Source: JBKCUI01 sp052161625
Lineage (GTDB): Bacteria; Planctomycetota; Planctomycetia; Pirellulales; Pirellulaceae
Reading direction: 5' to 3' (one strand)
DNA: 64,000 nt
Assembly (NCBI GenBank): GCA_052161625.1
Contig: CP197412.1
The position numbers and the translations under genes are program-made. This document shows positions 30,390 to 37,614 of the stretch, one piece after another (within the stretch, counting starts at the first letter, position 1; every line of letters starts with the position of its first letter). The notes beneath the pieces were generated by a model. That model was not told the DNA's origin, ran no database searches, and worked only from the letters and a program-made list of their open reading frames with translations.

Positions 30390-31394
30390 TTACTGTGCTG
30401 TGCTGGAGGCGCCGTTGGGAGATGCCCCGATGGGGACGCCGAAGGGAAGAGGGCGGGCCGCGCACAGATAACCTTCCGGAAAGAGCCGCTCCTTTAGCTC
30501 TCGAAACACCTGGAAACTATCGGGATAGACCCAAACGGTTACCGTAACATTCTTATCGCTGTGAGAAGCCAACTCGGCTCTCAATCGCCCGCTGGTCGCT
30601 AATGCTTCGTCGAGAGTCTCCTGCAGGATGTCGGCTGTGGGGACGAGTACGAATTTATCGAGCTCGACCAATCTTCCCATGCGCATGGTGGAGCCATCGC
30701 TCATCATTCCCGATTGGCTTTTCAGCGAGTACTTCATGGAAAACCCAGATATAGGACCCAGGGTATTCGTGATTTGGCTCTTTTGTGTGTTTCGTTGCAC
30801 CGCCCCACGCGCTTCGCGTTTGAGGGTTTCGACAAGTTCGTTCCAAGGAATGACCGTCACCAAGCCCTTGGTCAACATGAGATGGATTTCATGACCAAAA
30901 ACGGTCTTAGCCATCGGCGTAGGTAGATGTTGCAAGATAGCGGCGGGTTGTTGTTGCTGGAGGAGTTCTCCCTCCTGCTTGAGCAGATCCGCCAATTGTT
31001 TCTGCAGCTCGGTTAATTCCAAGCTCGACACGGCATCCACGCGATTTTCGTCGTTCAGCTCTTCCAATCGCTTTTCCAGATCCTGCTTCGCGATCGTCAC
31101 GGAATCGATCAGCATCATTCGTTCCATGCTTCGATTGGCGAGTTCGATTTCGTATCGCTGCATCTGTTCTACTTGATCGTCGATGTCCGACTCGATCCGC
31201 CTCGAGAGCTCGCGGGGCTGCTGAAGAGCTTCACGTCGCTGATCAATCTCGTTTGCGACAACCTGTTTTGCCGAGGTGTAGCTTCTTGCCCCCACAATCA
31301 TCACCAGGATGATGAGGATTCCGATCAAGTTGGCGATCGTATCCATAAAACAGTCGTCGCCGACCAACTGCTCTTCGCTGTGCTTTCGCCCCAT
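30390..31394 (-). CDS. ExbD-like single-TM coiled-coil protein B (retains the pore Asp)
   Basis: A protein of 334 residues with one N-terminal membrane helix. The segment CFMDTIANLIGILIILVMI aligns with the ExbD/TolR/MotB helix, with Asp18 at the proton-carrying position. A coiled coil follows (about residues 45-150, EIDQRREALQQPRELSRRIE and later QLADLLKQEGELLQQQQ), then a periplasmic domain ending in VTVWVYPDSFQVFRELKERL. A good Shine-Dalgarno (GAGGG) precedes the start. It lies 20 bp after its sister ExbD-like gene. No OmpA-like peptidoglycan-binding domain is visible. Its partner is the ExbB-type channel at 33355-34800. Confidence 0.8.
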   Translation of the reverse strand: MGRKHSEEQLVGDDCFMDTIANLIGILIILVMIVGARSYTSAKQVVANEIDQRREALQQPRELSRRIESDIDDQVEQMQRYEIELANRSMERMMLIDSVTIAKQDLEKRLEELNDENRVDAVSSLELTELQKQLADLLKQEGELLQQQQPAAILQHLPTPMAKTVFGHEIHLMLTKGLVTVIPWNELVETLKREARGAVQRNTQKSQITNTLGPISGFSMKYSLKSQSGMMSDGSTMRMGRLVELDKFVLVPTADILQETLDEALATSGRLRAELASHSDKNVTVTVWVYPDSFQVFRELKERLFPEGYLCAARPLPFGVPIGASPNGASSTAQ

Positions 31395-31414
31395 CGTATC
31401 CCTCGCGTTATCCT

Positions 31415-33358
31415 CTATCTGGGAATGGTCAGGGGAACGACGCGCAGATCGACGCCGCTACCTTCCAGCAATCGTTCGAGACGACCTACGCTGGTTTGTG
31501 CGTCGCTGGCCGATTCCACGACAACCGTCGGCACCCAATACCCACCCGGAAGCGAAAGGCCCCACGAATCGACCCGATCCTTGATCGCTTCAGCCAGTTC
31601 GTCCGAGACTTGCTTTGGGCCGTTTTCCAAAACGATGATTCGCTCGAACCGGTTGGGATCCTGATCGGAGCGGATCAGCCACTTGCTGTTGATCGCAACG
31701 ATTTGAATCGTACGTGAAACAGGCGTCGCTTTTCCTTCTGCCTTGGCCTGGGCCCAGTTCTTTCCGGCACCCACCGAGATTGGCTTCAAATCCCCTTCGG
31801 GCTTCACGTACTTCTTGTTTGAATCACCCAATTGAATCGCAGCCGACGCAGCTGTAGGCGTCGTTTGTCCTTGTTCTGGATTCACGGCATTGACAGGTTG
31901 TGTCGCGCTTCCAGTCGTGGGAGCTCCACCGCCACCCATCGAGGAAGGATTCGATGGGGAGGAGGGATTGCTGACCGATTGATTCGTAACCGACAGACTG
32001 GATGTTGAAGGAGACGAACTGGATCCTTGACCACCCTCCGTTCCATCTGCTTGACCGGTTTCATTCGATGCAGGAGAGTCGCTTGGCGAATTAGGTGCAA
32101 CCGATTGTTCAAAGGAGGAACTCGGAATCGATCCGTTCTGCATGGCGGCGAGGGCCCCGCTGCTCGCGGACCCGACAGCACCATCTGGTATCCGAGTGGA
32201 TTCATGGATAGGAGAGGGCAGGGGAGTTGATGCGGGGAAAGATTGTCCTGTACTACCGGATGTCAATTGAGGGGGTAATCCATTTGAGACCGGCTGTACC
32301 ATATTCCAATTTTTCGCATCTTCGATGGGCTGAAGATTGAGCGAAGAGTTGCCTTGGCCGGCCCCTCCCCCTCCTCCGCCCGAGTTCGCGCCTGAAGCTT
32401 CTTGGTCGAAATCCTGCCAGCTATCCATCGCCATGGCGTATTCTCGAGCAAGCTTTGGATTGGCCGCGAGCAATGCTTTCTGTCTTTGCTTGGAAGATTC
32501 CACGACTTGCTCGAGCATTTCCTTGGTACCAGGTACGCTCGGCGGGAAGGCGAGTTCCATTTCCGCGTTGATCAGTTCGTAGCCGAATTGATCATCCCAG
32601 CTTTCGATTGCCTTTCGGGCGATCGCGTAGGTCTCCACGCCGTCTGGTCGGACCATCAACAACGGATAGGGTGCTTGCGACGCGAAGCCTTGGGCGCGAT
32701 CAGACTCTTCATACCTGTTTCGGAGCATACGAAGGGCTGATGCGAGCGGATTGCTGGGTCCGGGAGGGAACATATCCTTGGGAGCGATCACGACACCTTC
32801 CGGCTGGATCACCACACCATCGGCTCGACATTCCAAATAGATCGGCCTTCGGGAGGTCCCATTTCTACCTGAGTAGGGGACGATGGCGAATGCAGGCTTC
32901 TTCTTTTTCAATGCCTCGACTTGAGCGGCCAACTCGACTTGTTTCGCATCGATCTGATTCTTCAGTGCATCCGATTGTTTCTGCAGGGCATCGTTCTCGT
33001 TTTGTGCTATAAACTCGTTCGATTCAAGCCGTCGGAGTTTGCTTCGAATGTCCGCATATTCTTCTCGAAGACGTCGCAAATGATCTTCGATGTACTGCAA
33101 TGCCTCGCGGCGCTTTTCTATTTCCTCTTTGGAGGCTTCGCGCGTTTCCAAAAGCCCCTCTGAAACCGATTCAGCTAGGTTCTCCTGTCCCTCCACTTCC
33201 GCGAACGCTAGTTCAGCCTCTTTGCGCGCCGACGCATGCGAGTTGGTGACAGTGATCGACAAGATCAGAACGAGTGCACCAATCAAGCAAAGGAGGACAG
33301 CCATGAACGGAAACAGAGCTGGCGCCAATTGGTCGCCGCGGCGTTTTCGACCGCTCAT
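31415..33358 (-). CDS. ExbD-like single-TM coiled-coil protein A (lacks the pore Asp)
   Basis: A protein of 647 residues. The N-terminal helix LFPFMAVLLCLIGALVLILS aligns with ExbD's PFIDV motif but has Ala20 where ExbD has the essential Asp. A coiled coil spans about residues 45-155. A globular segment follows (PIYLECRADGVVIQPEGVVI), then a long Ser/Gly/Pro low-complexity linker (about 335-520), then a C-terminal domain (IQIVAINSKWLIRSDQDPNR, GLSLPGGYWVPTVVVESASD). The start overlaps the stop of the ExbB gene (ATGA). It is probably a periplasm-facing stator or force-transducing subunit. Function unknown. Confidence 0.8.
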   Translation of the reverse strand: MSGRKRRGDQLAPALFPFMAVLLCLIGALVLILSITVTNSHASARKEAELAFAEVEGQENLAESVSEGLLETREASKEEIEKRREALQYIEDHLRRLREEYADIRSKLRRLESNEFIAQNENDALQKQSDALKNQIDAKQVELAAQVEALKKKKPAFAIVPYSGRNGTSRRPIYLECRADGVVIQPEGVVIAPKDMFPPGPSNPLASALRMLRNRYEESDRAQGFASQAPYPLLMVRPDGVETYAIARKAIESWDDQFGYELINAEMELAFPPSVPGTKEMLEQVVESSKQRQKALLAANPKLAREYAMAMDSWQDFDQEASGANSGGGGGGAGQGNSSLNLQPIEDAKNWNMVQPVSNGLPPQLTSGSTGQSFPASTPLPSPIHESTRIPDGAVGSASSGALAAMQNGSIPSSSFEQSVAPNSPSDSPASNETGQADGTEGGQGSSSSPSTSSLSVTNQSVSNPSSPSNPSSMGGGGAPTTGSATQPVNAVNPEQGQTTPTAASAAIQLGDSNKKYVKPEGDLKPISVGAGKNWAQAKAEGKATPVSRTIQIVAINSKWLIRSDQDPNRFERIIVLENGPKQVSDELAEAIKDRVDSWGLSLPGGYWVPTVVVESASDAQTSVGRLERLLEGSGVDLRVVPLTIPR

Positions 33359-34800
33359 CCTGCTTTCCTCGGAAATGGAATCGAAACCGGTGTTTCGTCA
33401 GATTGCGCTGGTGTTGCAGGAGATTCGTTTGTTGAGCTGGATCGACGACGAACAGGCTGTCGTCCCAAGTATCCATAGCGTTCCATTTGCGTGCCGAGAA
33501 CCGCCACCGCTTCGGCAAGGCAAACCGCTGCGTCGTGAAATCGGTCGACATCGGTGAGACGTTGCAATGTGGCTTGGAGGGGCGACTCCATCGACTTCAC
33601 CAACTCCGCTTTTTCAATCAGCTCGCGAAGCAAGTCAGTCTGTTGGCGCATTTCGGATTGTTGTTCGACCATCGATCGCGCTTGATCCGAGATTGTAACC
33701 TGCCATTGTTGGATGCGATGATCGACGAGCGTTGCACCTTCGGCATGGAGTTTGGCGATCCGTTCCTGATGTTCTTGAAGAGGGGATACAAGACTTTCCA
33801 TGGCCATAGAAATGGCCGGAAGGAGTGACTGTTGAACGGCATCGCTTGTTCCGATGGTCGCTAGCTTCCATCGATCTTCCGCTTGCTGCAACGCGTCTTG
33901 CCAGAGGGCCGACTGCTTCTTGACCAGCTTCTCGACCGATTTCAGGACCGAGGCCGTAACCGCTTCGACAGCCGACTCGACCTTGGTGAAATCGTGATGC
34001 TGCGATCGAACGACCAATGTATTGCCGAAGAGATCGTCCGCCAAGTTGTTGACTTGATGGAGAACCTGGAGCTCTTGTTTGCCGACCAGGTACTGAGCGA
34101 AGATGACGACCATCGTCAGAACCAGCCCCACGGCTGTTGTATCAAATGCAACGTAGAGCCCTTGCGTAATATCGTTCATCGCTTCTTGCGAACCGCTCGC
34201 GAGCGCGGATGCGTCCATCTGCCCGAGCGTGGTGGAGAGCCCGAGGACGGTTCCCAAGAAACCGAGCATGGGCATGGCCCAAGCCAAAATGCGTAGCAAG
34301 GCGTAGCTGTCATGTTGGAGGTCTGCGTCGCGTTCCGAGAGCTTGAGTTTCGTCTCGTCGCTTTGCTCGAGGGACTTGCGGAGCAATTGAATCTGCAAAA
34401 ATTCGCGAACTCGTTGCCCAAACCAACTGGAATACAATGCACGAGACTGCGACTTCCAAGCCGCCTCGAGCCAAAGAAGTTGATCGAGATCGCCGTCGAA
34501 GTCTTCGTCCGATCGCGCCAACTTCATTTCATCGACCGCGACCGCGTTTTGATTTTGCAATCGCTGCTGCTTGAAAACCTCCAAGCATTTGTAGGTCAAA
34601 ACGCACGCTGCGATGAAGAACAACTCGACCGTAACGTACGCCACCTCATGGCAGGTGGAGTAGCGTTTTAGCAATGCCAACCGTTCATCGCCAACCCGCA
34701 ACACGCCGTAATATCCCAAACAAATCAAGCTCCCGATCACGGTACACGAGATCATAGGTGCTTGAAACATGGCCACGTTTTGACGTAATCGCTTGAACAC
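33355..34800 (-). CDS. MotA/TolQ/ExbB-type proton channel protein
   Basis: A protein of 481 residues starting at a GTG (34800); ATG at 34770 is an alternative. Two N-terminal membrane helices (about 16-35 and 54-72) are followed by a cytoplasmic loop and the conserved pair of helices: LAWAMPMLGFLGTVLGLSTT near 175-195 and GLYVAFDTTAVGLVLTMVVI near 210-230. A long helical cytoplasmic tail of about 230 residues follows. With two ExbD-like partners downstream it should form an inner-membrane proton-driven motor. The long tail recalls ZorA and flagellar-type stators more than E. coli ExbB, but no Zorya effector genes are present. Confidence 0.88.
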   Translation of the reverse strand: MFKRLRQNVAMFQAPMISCTVIGSLICLGYYGVLRVGDERLALLKRYSTCHEVAYVTVELFFIAACVLTYKCLEVFKQQRLQNQNAVAVDEMKLARSDEDFDGDLDQLLWLEAAWKSQSRALYSSWFGQRVREFLQIQLLRKSLEQSDETKLKLSERDADLQHDSYALLRILAWAMPMLGFLGTVLGLSTTLGQMDASALASGSQEAMNDITQGLYVAFDTTAVGLVLTMVVIFAQYLVGKQELQVLHQVNNLADDLFGNTLVVRSQHHDFTKVESAVEAVTASVLKSVEKLVKKQSALWQDALQQAEDRWKLATIGTSDAVQQSLLPAISMAMESLVSPLQEHQERIAKLHAEGATLVDHRIQQWQVTISDQARSMVEQQSEMRQQTDLLRELIEKAELVKSMESPLQATLQRLTDVDRFHDAAVCLAEAVAVLGTQMERYGYLGRQPVRRRSSSTNESPATPAQSDETPVSIPFPRKAG

Positions 34801-35162
34801 GGGAGTCCCTGCCTTCGGGTAGAACGAATCGAAGGATCGCTGTTCCTTCGGAGCCGTCTGGGTCTTGTATCAATCGCCAAGGATCGAGGCAAGACAAATG
34901 TCCGCACCAGGAATGCATGCAATCCCCGCTAGCAATGCGGTCATCTGCCTGTTGCATCGGCAGGATTGCAAAGGGAGGGTTAGCCGAAGCCTGGAAAGTT
35001 TGGCAATCTGTATCGGTCGAATCGATCGAAGGATGTCCAACGCACCCATCCTCGATGGAAGTTCGAAGTTTGGTTCAAGCAGAAAGCCGTGTTACTAGCG
35101 AGCGGCAGCTAGAATCTGCCTCGCGGATTCTCTATCATGGCCACTCAAAGGGGACAATTGAG
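34801..35162. other. 362-bp divergent spacer, no gene
   Basis: It separates the ExbB-type gene (minus) from a small membrane-protein gene (plus). The open frame that runs through it from 34917 has no protein-like composition before 35163. Apart from short CGAAGGA-type repeats I see nothing in it. Confidence 0.5.
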
Positions 35163-35435
35163 ATGGTGAACGACGAATCGACGAGCTCCCAGCAAGACCG
35201 AAGAGCCGTTTGGAAGCTGGGGGGGTACATCCTTTGGATCGCATTGGTGAGCACTGTTTTGTGTGCGATGAACACAGGTATGGTGTTCGCGCTTACCAAG
35301 GGATTGGAGACCAAGCTACCTGAGTTTCCCGGCTCAAACCAGCTCATGCAGTTCATGCTCGCAGTCGTCCCCGTGCTCCTCCTGTTTGCGGAATGGTATG
35401 CCTGGGATATTTTGACCACACGCCGATATCGCTAG
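35163..35435 (+). CDS. Small two-helix membrane protein
   Basis: Start chosen at ATG 35163 (90 residues), preceded by AAAGGGG at about 14 nt; the frame is open from 34917, but the upstream part lacks protein character. Two membrane segments are visible (LGGYILWIALVSTVLCAMNT and LMQFMLAVVPVLLLFAEWY) with a short loop and a basic C-terminus (TTRRYR). Family not recognised. Its last codons overlap the end of the remnant on the other strand. Confidence 0.55.
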   Translation: MVNDESTSSQQDRRAVWKLGGYILWIALVSTVLCAMNTGMVFALTKGLETKLPEFPGSNQLMQFMLAVVPVLLLFAEWYAWDILTTRRYR

Positions 35436-35584
35436 ACCCTTAAAAAGATTCTGCGCCGGTACATCCAAGCGACGACACACCACAGGACGACCATCCCTCG
35501 AAATGCGTCGAGAGAATGAAGACGGTTCGTTCCCCCCTGTGGATGGTTGTTGGCTGATGTAATTGCAGTATCTTCGTCCGGCAT
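35432..35584 (-). pseudogene. Collapsed remnant of a DUF5009/NagX-like acyltransferase
   Basis: A 50-codon frame, MPDEDT... to ...IFLRV. Residues 21-31 (RLHSLDAFRGM) are the N-terminal signature of the heparan-alpha-glucosaminide N-acetyltransferase/DUF5009 membrane family, normally followed by 350 or more residues and 8-10 membrane helices. Here it passes directly into VVLWCVVAWMYRRRIFLRV and stops; that tail resembles the C-terminal end of the same family. The simplest reading is an internal in-frame deletion that kept both ends. Confidence 0.5.
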
Positions 35585-35782
35585 AGAATCGGTCCTAGTC
35601 CGCGAATGATACCACCAAGATTGCACGGATTGTGCAGGGGAGAGGCTCGAATTTGTTGCCGGTTTTTCCGAGGGTTTCGGCAATCCACAAGGTTGACGCT
35701 CGGGATGCGTGTTATAAGAGACGGACAGCGTGATTTTTTACACGAAGGCGCCGCCGCTACTCGAACCTTTCCCAAGCCTGGA

Positions 35783-36064
35783 ATGAAACGAACGATTGAA
35801 GAGCAGATAGGGGAAGAACTGGCGAATCACAGGGGCGGTTGCATTGGCCATTTGATCTTTAGCCGACCGTACCGTGACACGACGGACTCCAAGATTGAGC
35901 ACACGGGGTCCGTGGCAGACTTTTTGATGGTTCCCAAGAATCAATCGGGAGCTTGGGTCATCGAAATCCTTCAACAAGAGACTTTGCACCAATACGCAGT
36001 CCGATGGAATGAGGACACGCAAGAGTGGGAGAATGTGGGTCCCGTTCGCTATTCGTCTATCTGA
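35783..36064 (+). CDS. Small hypothetical protein
   Basis: A protein of 93 residues from ATG 35783 (MKRTIEEQIGEELANHRGG). The frame is open upstream to 35606, but that part looks non-coding. The sequence is well mixed and ends in a soluble domain (SGAWVIEILQQETLHQYAVR, then WNEDTQEWENVGPVRY). No signal or membrane segment. Family not recognised. The ribosome binding site is weak, so the gene is plausible rather than certain. Confidence 0.5.
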   Translation: MKRTIEEQIGEELANHRGGCIGHLIFSRPYRDTTDSKIEHTGSVADFLMVPKNQSGAWVIEILQQETLHQYAVRWNEDTQEWENVGPVRYSSI

Positions 36065-36195
36065 CGAGGCGAATGGCCGCTGACAGAGAGTCCCAAGCTT
36101 TCTTCATGCTCTTAGATTGCGATCCTCCTAATCCGATTATAATTCTGATCTCCGTCACATAATCTTCGCCAGCGTTTGCGTGAGTTGCCCGACCC

Positions 36196-37437
36196 ATGAT
36201 ACCGGTATCGACCGATGCACCGATCTATCATTACCCGATAGGAACCGTTGGTTTAATCGCCGCGAATCTCGGGTGCTTCTTATTGTTCTGCAATCTGCCA
36301 TCCATCGATGCACTGGATTCCCCAGAGGCCTTCGAAGAATCGTTCTATTGGATAGAAACACTCGCACTGGAATTCGGAGCGTTCAAACCGTGGCAATGGT
36401 TCACATGCAATTTCCTGCATTCCGACTGGATTCACTTGATCGGGAACATGATCTTTCTTTGGTCATTTGGCATGATCGTCGAAGGGAAGGTTGGACTGCT
36501 TCGATTTCTTGCAATCTATGCAGCGATCGGAACCGTTTTCGGAATGGTTGCGCAATTGATTTCGATCGTCTTTGCTTGGGAGGGAATTTCGCTCGGCGCA
36601 TCAGGCGTCATCTTCGGACTCTTGGCGTTTTGCATTGCGTGGGCCCCTGCGAATGAGTTTGAAGTCCTTTGGCTACTGGGCAGAGCAGGAGGAACACTGG
36701 AAATTTCTATTTTGGTGTTCGGCGCTCTCTTTGTCGCGAAAGAAGCGCTCTTCTTTAGCCTCGGCGGCTTTCAAGTCAGTTCGGAGCTGTTCCACATCGT
36801 AGGCTTCCTCGTCGCGTTACCTTTCGCTTTGTGGATGGTTAAGGCGGCGTACGTCGATTGCGAAGGATGGGACATCTTCTCGTACCTCTCGGGCGCGACA
36901 GGAGCGAACTCAAGGGTTGCTCAGAATCGGCTCGCCATGGAAACAGCTCGCGAGCGCGCAGCGATGGCGAGACAATCCAATGCCAATCGAATCGCCACCC
37001 AAGAAGCATTGCAAAGAAGTTTGCCCCCTGAGAAAAGAGCGGGGCATTTTCGCGAACAAGTTCGATCGGCCATCGACTCGGGATCTTTTGAACTCGCCGC
37101 AAAACTCCAGGAGAAGATCACCCTCTCCAATCCCGGGATCACTTGGAATCAAGAAGACTTGTACGCCACAATCCACGGACTATTAAAAGAACGCAAATAC
37201 TCGGTCGTGGCACCGCTGATGTCGCTACATATCGACTCGTTTGAAGAGCACCGATCATCGATGCAAAAGCTGCTCATCAAAATGTGGCTGAAGGAGCAAC
37301 GGCCACGCCACGCACTCCGTTTCATGCGTGGAATGGATCGGACCCAAATGACCCCCAAGGAATTGGACGAGATTCGTCAGCTCGCGAACCATGCACAGAA
37401 ATTGATAGACGACGGCGTCGTTGAATTCTCCAACTGA
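36196..37437 (+). CDS. Rhomboid-family intramembrane serine protease with C-terminal helical tail
   Basis: A protein of 413 residues. The rhomboid core occupies about 15-230. HSDWIHLIGN (His75, His80, Asn84) is the TM2 motif, LGASGVIFGLLAF holds the catalytic Ser136, and FHIVGFLVALPF holds the catalytic His200. It cleaves transmembrane substrates within the membrane. The 180 residues after the core are soluble and helical, with a tandem-helix look (EQVRSAIDSGSFELAAKLQE, then DLYATIHGLLKERKYSVVAP) resembling TPR repeats, and probably face the cytoplasm. Start ATG 36196. Confidence 0.9.
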   Translation: MIPVSTDAPIYHYPIGTVGLIAANLGCFLLFCNLPSIDALDSPEAFEESFYWIETLALEFGAFKPWQWFTCNFLHSDWIHLIGNMIFLWSFGMIVEGKVGLLRFLAIYAAIGTVFGMVAQLISIVFAWEGISLGASGVIFGLLAFCIAWAPANEFEVLWLLGRAGGTLEISILVFGALFVAKEALFFSLGGFQVSSELFHIVGFLVALPFALWMVKAAYVDCEGWDIFSYLSGATGANSRVAQNRLAMETARERAAMARQSNANRIATQEALQRSLPPEKRAGHFREQVRSAIDSGSFELAAKLQEKITLSNPGITWNQEDLYATIHGLLKERKYSVVAPLMSLHIDSFEEHRSSMQKLLIKMWLKEQRPRHALRFMRGMDRTQMTPKELDEIRQLANHAQKLIDDGVVEFSN

Positions 37438-37542
37438 GGTAGGCACCAACATAACGAGTGGATGCCGCCGTCCCGCGATCCTTCCGTTTTACCAGCTCCT
37501 GTTTTGCCAGATCCCGTTTCCGCCGAGCGGTTTGCCCGTTCG

Positions 37543-37569
37543 CTGCAGTCGAAGCGAACTCGACTGCAG
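37543..37569. terminator. Hairpin between convergent rhomboid and katG genes
   Basis: CTGCAGTCGA and TCGACTGCAG form a perfect 10-bp stem with a 7-nt loop (AGCGAAC). It sits midway between the two convergent stop codons. No U-tract follows, so it is at best a weak or factor-assisted bidirectional terminator. Confidence 0.5.
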
Positions 37570-37614
37570 GCTTAAAGGAAAAACGAGTTGCTACGGGCTC
37601 TCGTATCGCGATCG

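Noticed and set aside
30390..34800. Zorya anti-phage system
   Set aside because: The channel has a ZorA-like long tail, but neither partner has the OmpA/MotB peptidoglycan domain of ZorB and no ZorC, ZorD or ZorE-like gene is adjacent.
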